This document shows positions 18,160 to 27,356 of a stretch of 64,000 nt of DNA, piece after piece (position 1 is the first letter of the stretch; each line of letters begins with the position of its first letter). The position numbers and the translations under genes were made by a program. The stretch covers positions 62,001-126,000 of the forward strand of contig NZ_JAFCLN010000018.1 in NCBI RefSeq assembly GCF_018129385.1, in the 5' to 3' direction. The notes beneath the pieces are model-generated. The model was not told where the DNA came from and ran no database searches. It saw only the letters and a program-made list of their open reading frames with translations. This DNA is from Bradyrhizobium lablabi (lineage in GTDB: Bacteria; Pseudomonadota; Alphaproteobacteria; Rhizobiales; Xanthobacteraceae).

Positions 18160-18759
18160 TTAACTATGTTTCGTAAGGCTCCCGTTGCCGAACACGTAGA
18201 CCGCGCCCTGCTCGATGAAGAGGTCTGCCGCGCTTTGCGGGGTCTCGTGGCCGAGCGCCACCATTAGCGCGCGGCAGGTGCCACCATGGGCAACGGCGAC
18301 GGTGTCGGCCTTCAAGGAATCGTACCAGTCGCGCATCCGGAGCTGCACCGAGGCATAGGTCTCGCCGCCGGGCGAGGACATCGTCCACTTCTCGGTCAGG
18401 CGCTTGGCGTAGAAGGCGGGATCCTTTGCCTCCATCTCGGCCAGCGTCGAGCCTTCCCATTCGCCATATCCGATCTCGCGCAGGCGGTCGTCGAGCGAAT
18501 ATTCGCCCGGCGCAAGGCCGAGCACCTCGCGCACGAAATCCATGGTCGAGCGCGCGCGGCCGAGCGGGCTGGCGACATAGGCAAGATCGTTTCTGTCGCG
18601 GCCGTCGCGCGCGAACAGGCCGGTGAGCACCTCGCCGGCATGCGCCGCCTGCTTGCGGCCGAGCGCATTGAGCGGAATGTCCTGCGTGCCCTGTAGCCTG
18701 CCGGTCGCGTTCCATTCCGTCTCGCCATGGCGGATGTAGTAGATAACAGGCGCGGGCAT
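18160..18759 (-). CDS. Histidine phosphatase family protein (phosphoglycerate-mutase-like)
   Basis: This 199-residue protein begins MPAPVIYYIRHGETEWNATG, the RHGE motif that holds the phosphorylated His. ASPLGRARSTMDFV has the second phosphate-binding Arg and VAHGGTCRALM the second catalytic His. Members include cofactor-dependent phosphoglycerate mutases and small-molecule phosphatases such as alpha-ribazole phosphatase; the size favours a phosphatase. It lies 12 bases downstream of fabI on the same strand and may be co-transcribed with it. Confidence 0.88.
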   Translation of the reverse strand: MPAPVIYYIRHGETEWNATGRLQGTQDIPLNALGRKQAAHAGEVLTGLFARDGRDRNDLAYVASPLGRARSTMDFVREVLGLAPGEYSLDDRLREIGYGEWEGSTLAEMEAKDPAFYAKRLTEKWTMSSPGGETYASVQLRMRDWYDSLKADTVAVAHGGTCRALMVALGHETPQSAADLFIEQGAVYVFGNGSLTKHS

Positions 18760-18771
18760 GGCTGATAGCGG

Positions 18772-19590
<819 letters not shown>

Positions 19591-19723
19591 CCGTTTTTGC
19601 CTCGCTTGATCCGTCATCTGGGGGTACACCAGCGCTCCGGCGCGGGAAAGCCCGAATCGGAGCGCGATTAACGCTGTTTGCGACGAACGCGCGCAGCCGG
19701 AATAGTTCCGTCATTAGGGTGTT

Positions 19724-20260
19724 ATGTTGGATGAGGCGCGCGAGCGCTTCCTGAAATTCGGACCATTGTCGATGACTGCGTTTCGTCAGAGTGTCGAAGC
19801 CATGATTCCGGCGCTCCGCCGTTATGCGCGGGCGCTGGCGCGCGATGCAGATATCGCCGACGATCTGGTACAGGACACGCTGGTGCGCGCGTTGCGCTCG
19901 GAAAAACTGTTTCTCGGCGGCGACGTCAGGAGCTGGCTCTACACCATCCTGACCAACCTGAACAAGAACAGGCGGCGCTCGCTGGCGAGGCGCCCGCAAT
20001 TCATGCCGCTGCTGGACAACAATCCGGACGCCAGCGGCACCGAGGCGGAGGGCCGCGATATCGCCCGTGCGCTGTCGACGCTGGTGGAAGAGCAGCGCGC
20101 GGTGCTGCTGCTGGTGATGCTGGAGGGCCTCAGCTACCGCGAGGTCGCCGACATCCAGGGCGTGCCGATCGGCACCGTGATGTCGCGGCTTGCCCGGGCT
20201 CGCGCCCATGTGAAGGCTTCGCTCGAGGGCGAGCGCGCTGCGCTCAGGCGGGTGAAGTGA
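19724..20260 (+). CDS. ECF-family RNA polymerase sigma factor
   Basis: This protein (178 residues from the ATG at 19724) has sigma region 2 (YARALARDADIADDLVQDTL followed by VRALRS, then DVRSWLYTILTNL) and region 4 (VLLLVMLEGLSYREVADIQG, then VPIGTVMSRLARAR). It lacks regions 1 and 3, as ECF sigmas do. AGGGTG lies 5 bases before 19724; an internal ATG at 19772 is the alternative and would fit a promoter-like element ending at 19723. An anti-sigma gene follows within 52 bases, so the pair should form one regulatory switch. Confidence 0.92.
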   Translation: MLDEARERFLKFGPLSMTAFRQSVEAMIPALRRYARALARDADIADDLVQDTLVRALRSEKLFLGGDVRSWLYTILTNLNKNRRRSLARRPQFMPLLDNNPDASGTEAEGRDIARALSTLVEEQRAVLLLVMLEGLSYREVADIQGVPIGTVMSRLARARAHVKASLEGERAALRRVK

Positions 20261-20311
20261 TGGCAGTTGCAACACCGAGAGATTTTTCGAGATTGGACAG
20301 AGACCGCTGAT

Positions 20312-21082
20312 ATGACCGACCCCAAAATTCCCGTCACCGAAGACGAGCTGCATGCTTACGTCGACAACGAACTGCCGGCCGAGCGCCGCGGCGACGTCGA
20401 GGCGTGGCTGACGGCGCATCCCGATGACGGCGAACGGGTGCAGTCATGGCGCACGATGGCGGAGATGCTGCATGCCCGCTACGACTCCGTGCTCGACGAG
20501 GCCGTGCCGAAGCGGCTGGAGATCGAGCAACTCGTGCAGCGGCCGCGCCGCTGGCTTTATGGCGCGGCGGCCGCGGCGCTGGTCGCCTTCGCCGCCGGCG
20601 GCAGCGCCGGCTGGATCGCGCATGGCCAGGCCTCCACGCCGTCGGCCATCCAGACCCTGACGCTGGAGGCGATGGATGCGCACAAGCTGTATGTCGTGGA
20701 GGTCCGCCATCCCGTCGAAGTGCCGGGCAGCGAGCGCGCGCATCTCCAGCAATGGCTGACCAAGCGCTGCGGCTGGATCGTCCGCGCCCCCGAGCTTGAC
20801 GGCAGCGGCCTGAAGCTGATCGGCGGACGACTGTTGCCCGGCCCCAACGGGCCCGCCTCGTTCATGATGTATGAGGGCCCGTCCGGCGAGCGGTTCACGT
20901 TCTATGCCGCGAAGGCAAAGGTCGATACGGCGCAGATGCGCTTCACCACGGCCGAGAACAGCGGCGCTGTGTTCTGGTCGGACGATGGTGTCGGCTACGT
21001 CGTGAGCGGTCCCGCCGACAAGGAGCGGCTGAAACAGGTCGCGCGGCTGATCTACGATCAGATGGACAAGAAAAGCGGTTGA
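20312..21082 (+). CDS. Membrane anti-sigma factor
   Basis: This 256-residue protein has an N-terminal cytoplasmic anti-sigma domain, TEDELHAYVDNELPAERRGD (about residues 9-28). One transmembrane segment follows at about residues 76-95 (LYGAAAAALVAFAAGGSAGW), then a periplasmic domain of about 160 residues. This is the architecture of membrane anti-sigmas that hold the neighbouring ECF sigma until a periplasmic signal arrives. The HxxxCxxC zinc motif of ZAS anti-sigmas is absent. The ATG at 20312 suits the family start; the frame open from 20267 is less likely. Confidence 0.85.
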   Translation: MTDPKIPVTEDELHAYVDNELPAERRGDVEAWLTAHPDDGERVQSWRTMAEMLHARYDSVLDEAVPKRLEIEQLVQRPRRWLYGAAAAALVAFAAGGSAGWIAHGQASTPSAIQTLTLEAMDAHKLYVVEVRHPVEVPGSERAHLQQWLTKRCGWIVRAPELDGSGLKLIGGRLLPGPNGPASFMMYEGPSGERFTFYAAKAKVDTAQMRFTTAENSGAVFWSDDGVGYVVSGPADKERLKQVARLIYDQMDKKSG

Positions 21083-21463
21083 TCCGCCCTAGCCGTGGCC
21101 GGTGTATGGCGGGTCTGCGGCTATCATGCGCGTGCACTGCGGGCGCAGCCGCCTCCGAAGCCAGTCATGCTCCCTGTCCCAATTCGGACATCGAAAATCT
21201 GGAATGAAACCATCGGTGCGTCTCATTATCGCACCGGAACATCACGAGAAAATGAGCAGCGTTCGATCCGCCGATCGGCGCAAGCGGCCTCGATCGGGGT
21301 TTGGTACCGCGCTGGTCCCCCTTTCGAGGCCGCACCCCTTTGGGGGTCTCGCCAAATCTAGCGGCTCTCGCGCGAACGAAACACCCATCCGCGCCGCAAG
21401 CGAACTCCCACGAAACGCGATACGGCCGGGGTTCAATCTGGTTTCAGAAGACCAGCAAAAAAC
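21083..21463. other. Intergenic region, no gene supported
   Basis: These 381 bases separate the anti-sigma gene from the convergent DnaJ-like gene. Short frames exist on the plus strand but read through into the antisense of the DnaJ gene and lack codon structure. No tRNA-like fold, tmRNA end or clear Rho-independent terminator was found. A small dyad (CTGGT...ACCAG near 21438-21455) has no T-tract in the direction of either gene. Confidence 0.55.
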
Positions 21464-22438
21464 TCAGCCGAGATCGCTGCGTGGATTGTACGGGTGCCCA
21501 TCGCGCCACTTCTGCATCAATTGCTCGAGATCGGAGTCGTTCCCGTCGGGCAGGATAATTTTAGTGGTCACGAACAGATCGCCGGTTCCACCTGCCTTCG
21601 GCAGCCCCTTGCCCTTGAGGCGAAAGGTGCGTCCGCTCGAGGTGTTTTTCGGGATCGACAGTTCGACCGCGCCGCCGAGCGTCGGCACACGGACCTTGCC
21701 GCCGAGCACGGCTTCGTAGAGCGTGATCGGCAGATCGACCCTGAGGTCGCTGCCGTCGACCTTGAAGAACGGGTGCGGTGCGATCGAGACGGTGATCAAC
21801 AGATCGCCGGGCCGGTGACCGGGCGCGGTCTCGCCCTGCCCCTTCAGCCGGATCTGCTGGCCGCTGGTGACGCCGGCGGGAATCTTGACATTGAGCTCCT
21901 TGCCGGTCGGCAGCCGCACGCGTTTCTCGGCGCCATTCACCGCTTCTTCCAGCGACACCGTCATGGCGACGTTGAGATCGAGGTCGATGCCGATGCCGCC
22001 GGTGTCGAACTCGAACGGGCTGCCGCCGGCGCCAGGGCGAGCGCCACGCGCGGCGCCGCCGAACATGCTGTTGAGGATGTCTTCGAAGTTTCCGCCGCCC
22101 ATGCCGCCGGGCCCACCGCCGCCGGTGCGGAAGGTGTAGGACTCAAAACCGCCGGGGCCTGCGCCGGGACCCGCACGGCCGCGCGGATCGCCACCGCCAA
22201 AACCCTGGAAGCGCGGCTTGCCCTCGGCGTCGATCTCGCCGCGATCGAACTGCTTGCGCTTTTCCTCGTCGCCGACGATCTCGTTCGCCGAGTTGATTTC
22301 GGCAAAGCGCGCAGCCGCCTTCGGATCGTTCTTGTTGTTGTCAGGGTGATGCTTCTTGGCCAGCTTGCGATAGGCGCTCTTGATCGCCGCAGCGCTGGCG
22401 CTCCGCTGCACCCCCAGGACCTCATAGGGGTCGCGCAT
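21464..22438 (-). CDS. DnaJ-domain co-chaperone, CbpA-like (no zinc finger)
   Basis: This 324-residue protein begins with a J-domain (residues 1 to about 68) that includes the HPD motif in KKHHPDNNKNDP, needed to stimulate the DnaK ATPase. A Gly-rich linker follows, about residues 78-130 (GFGGGDPRGRAGPGAG and similar). Two DnaJ C-terminal substrate-binding domains come last, with RVRLPTGKELNVKIPAGV and LSIPKNTSSGRTFRLKGKG. The CxxCxGxG zinc repeats of classic DnaJ are missing, so it is a type II (CbpA-like) protein. Confidence 0.92.
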   Translation of the reverse strand: MRDPYEVLGVQRSASAAAIKSAYRKLAKKHHPDNNKNDPKAAARFAEINSANEIVGDEEKRKQFDRGEIDAEGKPRFQGFGGGDPRGRAGPGAGPGGFESYTFRTGGGGPGGMGGGNFEDILNSMFGGAARGARPGAGGSPFEFDTGGIGIDLDLNVAMTVSLEEAVNGAEKRVRLPTGKELNVKIPAGVTSGQQIRLKGQGETAPGHRPGDLLITVSIAPHPFFKVDGSDLRVDLPITLYEAVLGGKVRVPTLGGAVELSIPKNTSSGRTFRLKGKGLPKAGGTGDLFVTTKIILPDGNDSDLEQLMQKWRDGHPYNPRSDLG

Positions 22439-22557
22439 ACGTTACGTCTCCTTCACGGGAATTCCGGTCTCAAATTTGGGGCAAATTTATCCACCTCGCC
22501 TTCATCTGGGGGCTCCGTGGCATTTTTGCAACTGCCTTTTCAGCCTCGCATTATAGT

Positions 22558-23073
22558 CTAGCTGCGTCGCCAAGGCTTTAGCGTATGAATTTCCCACCGG
22601 CCCTGGCTCGCCTTGCAAGCGGCGCCTTGCAGCCAGCTTTCGGTACGGCCGTTGACGTAGCTTGCCAGGAAATCCCGGCAGGTGCGTCCGTCGTCAGACG
22701 AATAGGCCGCCGCCAGCGGCGTCACCGACCCGCGGGCGCCGGTTTCAGGGTTTTCCCAGGGCTGGCTGGAATCCTTGTCGCCCTTGGTCAGCACATCGGA
22801 AGCGGCGGTGCGTGCAAAGGCCATGTCGGTCTCGGTCGGCACCGGCTCCTTGGCCGGCAGCGACCCCGTCACCTCCTTGTCTTCGGCCTTGGAGGAGAAG
22901 AAGCCGCCATCGGAGCGCGAAAAGCTACAGCCGCCCGAGCCCACCCCGATTAGAAACAGAGTAACGAGGGTGCCGGCAGGCCGGATCGCCGATAGGCCAA
23001 CGCGTCCCCATGTCCTATATAGGCTGAGCCCATAGAACGACTGCAACGCGTACTGGGACGCAACCGAGCGCAA
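22558..23073 (-). CDS. Surface lipoprotein of the RT0821/Lpp0805 (17 kDa antigen) type
   Basis: The 171-residue protein has a lipoprotein signal: TLVTLFLIGVGSGGC ends in a lipobox-like GSGGC (Cys at about residue 49). The mature part ends SSDDGRTCRDFLASYVNGRT and then SWLQGAACKASQGRWEI, the pattern of the RT0821/Lpp0805 outer-membrane surface protein family. The N-terminus is unusually long before the hydrophobic stretch, so the true start may be internal, but no in-frame ATG lies nearer. It is divergent from pdxH (15 bases apart as drawn). Confidence 0.75.
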   Translation of the reverse strand: MRSVASQYALQSFYGLSLYRTWGRVGLSAIRPAGTLVTLFLIGVGSGGCSFSRSDGGFFSSKAEDKEVTGSLPAKEPVPTETDMAFARTAASDVLTKGDKDSSQPWENPETGARGSVTPLAAAYSSDDGRTCRDFLASYVNGRTESWLQGAACKASQGRWEIHTLKPWRRS

Positions 23074-23088
23074 CTGGGGACTCCGGAC

Positions 23089-23730
23089 ATGACGGACACA
23101 ACCTCCATCAAAACCCCAACACCGTTAAAATCCGGTGATTTCACCGCTGCCGAAGAACCGTTCGCGCTGTTCGCCGAGTGGTTTGCGGAAGCCGTGAAGG
23201 CCGAACCGAACGATCCCAATGCAATGGCGCTCGCGACCGTCGATGCCGACGGCCTGCCCGACCTGCGAATGGTGTTGATGAAAGGTTACGATGCCGAGGG
23301 CTTTGTCTTCTACAGCCACATTGCCAGCGCAAAGGGCCGCGAACTCGCCGCAAATCCTAAGGCCGCGTTACTGTTTCACTGGAAGTCGCTGCGCCGCCAG
23401 GTGCGCATCCGCGGGCCGGTGACCCCGGTGACGGACAAGGAAGCGGATGAATATTTTGCCACCCGCCCCAAGCAGGCGCAGATCGGCGCCTGGGCCAGCA
23501 AGCAGTCGCAGCCGCTGGAGAGTCGCTTTGCGTTCGAGCAGGCGATCGCGCTGGTCGCCGCCAAGCATGTCATCGGCGAGGTGCCGCGGCCGCCGGGCTG
23601 GAGCGGCTGGCGCATCGCGCCGCAGCGTTTCGAATTCTGGCACGACCGCCCCTTCCGCCTGCACGACCGCATCGAATTCCGCCGCGAGGGGGCCAACCAG
23701 CCCTGGAGCAAGGTGCGGCTCTATCCGTAG
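23089..23730 (+). CDS. pdxH: Pyridoxamine 5'-phosphate oxidase
   Basis: This 213-residue FMN enzyme oxidises pyridoxine or pyridoxamine 5'-phosphate to pyridoxal 5'-phosphate. Family motifs are present: MALATVDADGLPDLRMVLMK, GFVFYSHIASAKGRELAANP and ALLFHWKSLRRQVRIRGPV. The C-terminal end, WSGWRIAPQRFEFWHDRPFR through WSKVRLYP, is also typical. Length matches known PdxH proteins. Confidence 0.96.
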   Translation: MTDTTSIKTPTPLKSGDFTAAEEPFALFAEWFAEAVKAEPNDPNAMALATVDADGLPDLRMVLMKGYDAEGFVFYSHIASAKGRELAANPKAALLFHWKSLRRQVRIRGPVTPVTDKEADEYFATRPKQAQIGAWASKQSQPLESRFAFEQAIALVAAKHVIGEVPRPPGWSGWRIAPQRFEFWHDRPFRLHDRIEFRREGANQPWSKVRLYP

Positions 23731-23736
23731 GAAGCC

Positions 23737-23813
23737 GTCATGCCCGGCCTTGAGCCGGGCATCCACGTTTTTGGCCGAGACAAAGAGAAGAACGTCGATG
23801 CCCCGGGCATGAC
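23737..23813. repeat. Palindromic intergenic repeat (family A, second copy)
   Basis: The element reads GTCATGCCCGGCCTTGAGCC at one end and GATGCCCCGGGCATGAC at the other, with the inner arm CATCCACGTTTTTGGCC shared with the copy at 18046-18130. It starts 7 bases after the pdxH stop and could act as an RNA hairpin that separates pdxH from the next gene. Confidence 0.75.
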
Positions 23814-23833
23814 GGAGAACGAGAGAACAGTAG

Positions 23834-24586
23834 ATGGTAAGTTCCGCCAACACGCCGCGGCGCACGCTGCTTCTGACCGGAGCCAGCCGCGGCATCGGCC
23901 ATGCCACCGTCATCCGCTTCTCCTCGGCGGGCTGGCGCGTCATCACCTGCTCGCGGCACGCCTTCCCCGAGGACTGCCCGTGGGACGCGGGGCCTGAGGA
24001 TCATATCCAGGTCGATCTCGCCGACCACGACGATACGACGCGTGCGATTTCGGAAATCCGCCGCCGGCTCGAAGGCGGCGTGCTGCATGCGCTGGTCAAC
24101 AACGCCGCGATCTCGCCCAAGGCGCCGGGCGGCAAGCGGCTCGGCAGCGTCGACACCGACCTCGACACCTGGACGCATGTGTTCGCGGTCAACTTCTTTG
24201 CGCCGATCATGATCGCACGCGGCCTGATCGAGGAACTGAAGGCGGCCAAAGGCTCGGTGGTGAACGTCACCTCGATCGCCGGCTCGCGCGTGCATCCCTT
24301 CGCGGGCGCGGCCTATGCGACGTCGAAAGCCGCGCTCGCCTCCCTGACGCGCGAGATGGCGTCCGACTTCGGCCGCGTCGGCGTGCGCGTCAACGCGATC
24401 GCGCCGGGCGAGATCGACACCTCGATCCTGTCGCCGGGCACGGAGAAGATCGTCGACCAGCAGATCCCGATGCATCGCCTCGGCACGCCGGATGAGGTCG
24501 CAAAGATCATCTATGTGCTGTGCACGGAAACGTCATCATATGTGAACGGCGCCGAAATTCACATCAACGGCGGCCAGCACGTATGA
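23834..24586 (+). CDS. Short-chain dehydrogenase/reductase family oxidoreductase
   Basis: This 250-residue SDR has the nucleotide-binding motif LLLTGASRGIGHATV (about residues 11-25), the NNAA segment in LVNNAAISPK and the catalytic Ser of VTSIAGS. The catalytic Tyr-Lys is in AAYATSKAALASLTREMA (about 157-174), and VRVNAIAPGEIDTSI is the usual downstream motif. It should use NAD(P) to oxidise or reduce a small alcohol or ketone; the substrate is unknown. It ends only a base or two before the possible start of the methyltransferase gene. Confidence 0.88.
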   Translation: MVSSANTPRRTLLLTGASRGIGHATVIRFSSAGWRVITCSRHAFPEDCPWDAGPEDHIQVDLADHDDTTRAISEIRRRLEGGVLHALVNNAAISPKAPGGKRLGSVDTDLDTWTHVFAVNFFAPIMIARGLIEELKAAKGSVVNVTSIAGSRVHPFAGAAYATSKAALASLTREMASDFGRVGVRVNAIAPGEIDTSILSPGTEKIVDQQIPMHRLGTPDEVAKIIYVLCTETSSYVNGAEIHINGGQHV

Positions 24587-24587
24587 T

Positions 24588-25418
24588 GTGACCGCCGCCG
24601 TCGCCCCCGCGGCGCCCCCCGGCCCATTGAAGGAATCCCCCCTCGAGATGGGACGTTTCGCTACCACCGTTGCGCTGTACGAAGAATTGCGGCCGCCCTA
24701 TCCGCCCGCTTTCTTCCGCCGCGTCGCTGAGCAACTCGGCTTCCGGAGCGAGCACGCGCTGATCGACCTCGGGACCGGCCCCGGCCTGCTGGCGCTCGGC
24801 TTTGCCCCCTATGTCGGCCGCATCGTCGGCGTCGATCCCGAGCCCGCGATGATCGCCGCCGCGAGCGCAGCGGCGGTGCGGGCTTCGCGAAGCCTCACCC
24901 TGATCGAGGGCAAGGCCGAAGAGTTGCCTGCCGATATCGGCAGTTTCGACGTCGTCACGGTCGGGCGGGCGCTGCACTGGATGGAGCGCGATGCCACGCT
25001 CGCGCTGTTCGAGCGGCTGGTCGCGCCCGAAGGCGTCATCCTCGTATGCTCCTCCCATACCGCAGCCGACGGACGTAACCCGTGGCTCGACGAATACAAC
25101 AAGGCCCGGCACGCCTGGTCGCAGGAACGCTTGTGGTCGGAGTCGAGCAGCGGCGCGCGAACCCATCGGGACCTTGCCGCCTTCTTTCGCGGCACGCGAT
25201 TCCAACTCGCAGACCCGGTCGCGGTCGAGGCCAGCCAGGAGATCAGCGTGACCGACCTGGCGCGGCGCGTGCTGACGTTCTCATCGTCCTCGCCCGGGGT
25301 GCTCGGAGACAAGGCATCGGCGATGCTTGATGATGTCGCGCAGCGCCTGCTTCCCTCGAGCCGCAACGGCGTCATCACGGAGGTGTTCGTGGCGTCGGCG
25401 CAGGTGGCACGACGATAG
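24588..25418 (+). CDS. Class I SAM-dependent methyltransferase
   Basis: The protein (276 residues from a GTG at 24588, or 256 from an ATG at 24648) has methyltransferase motif I ALIDLGTGPGLLALG (about residues 64-78 of the long form) and an acidic residue in GVDPEPAMIA. VVTVGRALHWMERD follows as in UbiE/Methyltransf_11 enzymes. Conserved sequence begins at FATTVALYEELRPPYP, so both starts are possible. The substrate is unknown. It directly follows the SDR gene and is probably co-transcribed with it. Confidence 0.82.
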   Translation: MTAAVAPAAPPGPLKESPLEMGRFATTVALYEELRPPYPPAFFRRVAEQLGFRSEHALIDLGTGPGLLALGFAPYVGRIVGVDPEPAMIAAASAAAVRASRSLTLIEGKAEELPADIGSFDVVTVGRALHWMERDATLALFERLVAPEGVILVCSSHTAADGRNPWLDEYNKARHAWSQERLWSESSSGARTHRDLAAFFRGTRFQLADPVAVEASQEISVTDLARRVLTFSSSSPGVLGDKASAMLDDVAQRLLPSSRNGVITEVFVASAQVARR

Positions 25419-25528
25419 GCAGCGCGGCGGCGAATGGACCCGCATGCCGCATGGATCGCAATCCGCAAATCCGTCCCCGAGATGCCGCGCAATGCGCGGC
25501 CCTCACAATGACGCCAGTACGCGGCTGC

Positions 25529-25771
25529 TCAAACCAGCCCGCGCAGGATTTGAGCGGCCTGCCAGCGCAGGCTCACCGTATCGACCGTGCGCACGCTGAA
25601 ATTGAACGCGCTGGAGCATTCGTCTTCGTTCTCGCCGTCGAGCAAAGCCGCGCCGCAGTGCCGGCAAATCCGCGCCGACATGGCCGGCATCCTTTCGGCA
25701 GCGCCGCGGCCCTTTTGAAAGCGCGCGAAGTCGATGACGTTGCGCTCTGAAGTTATGACTTTCTGAACCAT
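25529..25771 (-). CDS. Small conserved protein with CxxC motif
   Basis: This 80-residue protein contains ARICRHCGAALLDGENEDEC (about residues 33-52), a short zinc-ribbon-like CxxCG segment followed by an acidic turn and another Cys. No signal peptide is present. I know it only as a small conserved hypothetical type in Bradyrhizobium-like genomes. It may bind zinc, but a single CxxC plus one Cys does not make a full site. It is divergent from the possible 38-codon gene at 25801. Confidence 0.55.
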   Translation of the reverse strand: MVQKVITSERNVIDFARFQKGRGAAERMPAMSARICRHCGAALLDGENEDECSSAFNFSVRTVDTVSLRWQAAQILRGLV

Positions 25772-25800
25772 TGTTGTCCTCGCGGCCTGAGGCAGGTTTT

Positions 25801-25917
25801 ATGACAGAAAGTTTTCGCTCAAACGTTCAGCGCACCGCTCAAATTTTAGCGGAGGAATTGCGGCGGACGGAACCGCCGGCTACGCCTTTTCATCAACGCA
25901 TTTCACCGGATTTTTGA
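25801..25917 (+). CDS. Possible 38-residue small protein
   Basis: An ATG with GAGG about 10 bases upstream opens a 38-codon frame translating to MTESFRSNVQRTAQILAEEL and then RRTEPPATPFHQRISPDF. The predicted product is an amphipathic helix with a Pro-rich tail. There is no homology I can name. It occupies part of an otherwise empty stretch of 252 bases. Confidence 0.3.
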   Translation: MTESFRSNVQRTAQILAEELRRTEPPATPFHQRISPDF

Positions 25918-26023
25918 CGCGTTGGGACAACAATTCTGTCGCGTTGATGCCGCGGCTATGAATGCTTTCTGGAAGATGGTTGCCCGGCGCATCGGTTTCG
26001 GACAACACACTGTTAAGCGTGCC

Positions 26024-27007
26024 CTACAGCCACTTCTTCCACCTGAAGACGAAGTACGGCACCACCGCCGCCGCCAGCATCATCACCAGCGCCATCGGAT
26101 AGCCGTGCGCCCAATCCAGCTCGGGCATCCGCTTGAAGTTCATGCCGTAGATCGAGGCGATCAGGGTCGGCGGCATCAGCACCACGGCCATCACCGAGAA
26201 CAGCTTGATGATGTTGTTCTGCTCGAGATTAACCACGCCGAGCATGGCGTCCAGCACGAAGGTGATCTTGTTCGAGAGATAGGAGGCGTGGTCGGTGAGC
26301 GAGGCCACGTCGCGCTGCATGGTCTTGAGTTGCTCGCGCATGTCCTTGGACCATTTGACGCCTTCCATCACGGCCGACATGAAGGTGACGAGACGGCCGA
26401 TCGAGACCAGGCTCTCACGGACTTTCGAGGTCAGGTCGCCCTTGCGCCCGATCGCGATCAGGATCTGCGAATATCGTTTGGCCTGGCCGTGGCGCTCGCT
26501 CTCGGGCTCGAAGATGTCGTGCGAGACGGTGTCGATCTCCGCGCCGACCCGTTCCAGAATGTCGGCGCAGCGGTCGATCACCGCGTCCAGCAATTCCATC
26601 AGCACCATCTCGCCGGTAATGCTCGGCGAACAGGAGCGCGCCAGCTTGTGCTCGACCAGCGCAAAGGGCTTTGGATCGTCGTAGCGCACGGTCACCAGCC
26701 GATGGCCGGCCAGGATGAAGGTGACCGCCGTGGTCTTGGGCATGTCGGTGTCGGACTGGCACATCAGCGTCGCCGTCATGTAGCGGGCGCTGTTCTCGAT
26801 ATAGAGGCGGCTGGAAATCTCGATTTCCTGCATCTCGTCCCTGGTCGGGACCGCGATTCCCGCCAGCCGTTCGACCGCCCTGTCCTCCTCCGGGCTCGGC
26901 TTGACGAGGTCGATCCAGACCGCGTTTTCCGGCAGCGCGGCGAGATCGGCGGCGACCGCCTTTTTGAGGGAAAAATCGGAGGGGACGTACACGGAAAACA
27001 TGGGCAA
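26024..27007 (-). CDS. corA: CorA family magnesium/divalent cation transporter
   Basis: This 327-residue protein ends with two transmembrane helices. The first contains the selectivity motif SIYGMNFKRMPELDW (GMN at about residues 288-290), and the second (MALVMMLAAAVVPYFVFRW) is followed by the basic tail KKWL. The long N-terminal cytoplasmic domain is the usual CorA funnel. It should carry Mg2+ (or Co2+, Ni2+) across the inner membrane as a homopentamer. An ATG at 27001 (MFSVYVP) is an equally good start. Confidence 0.93.
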   Translation of the reverse strand: MPMFSVYVPSDFSLKKAVAADLAALPENAVWIDLVKPSPEEDRAVERLAGIAVPTRDEMQEIEISSRLYIENSARYMTATLMCQSDTDMPKTTAVTFILAGHRLVTVRYDDPKPFALVEHKLARSCSPSITGEMVLMELLDAVIDRCADILERVGAEIDTVSHDIFEPESERHGQAKRYSQILIAIGRKGDLTSKVRESLVSIGRLVTFMSAVMEGVKWSKDMREQLKTMQRDVASLTDHASYLSNKITFVLDAMLGVVNLEQNNIIKLFSVMAVVLMPPTLIASIYGMNFKRMPELDWAHGYPMALVMMLAAAVVPYFVFRWKKWL

Positions 27008-27356
27008 CTCCGGCAGGGGTACTCAGGCACTCTTGGTGGGCGCCCCTCGGGCACCCAACCCGACTTAGCGCGATTCTGGCAAGCGCTTCATGACGGTTAA
27101 CCGCCGGTCCACCATTATGGCGACCGAATGGCGACACGGTGGCCCCGGTTCGGCGAGCCGTGGCCGCTTTGCACAAAAATCAGCCCCCGGGCGGCCGCGC
27201 TGCGGCAGAAAGGACACAGGCGGCCGTTTGCAGCACAGGACAAGTCCCTAAGTTCTGGAATTATGGCGGCTATCGGGGATAATGCGCTTAATGAATTTGT
27301 GGCGTTTGCAGCGCATCCTTGGCGCATGCAATGCAGGCTTTTGATTGGAACTGAAC
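27008..27356. other. Intergenic region upstream of the first L,D-transpeptidase gene
   Basis: No gene is supported in these 349 bases. A GATAAT at 27278-27283 lies in a segment that resembles, almost without gaps, the region upstream of the second L,D-transpeptidase gene (see the entries at 27256 and 28205). Confidence 0.5.
27256..27283 (+). promoter_or_regulatory. Candidate promoter of first L,D-transpeptidase gene
   Basis: TGGAA (27256-27260) and GATAAT (27278-27283) lie 17 bases apart and recur at the same offset upstream of the paralogous gene (28206-28233). The conservation between the duplicated copies is the main evidence for function. The -35 half does not match the sigma-70 consensus well. 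Confidence 0.4.

Noticed and set aside
21083..21463. Possible structured RNA (tmRNA or 6S-like) in the gap after the anti-sigma gene
   Set aside because: No tmRNA tag or tRNA-like ends and no long stem were found; only scattered short dyads.
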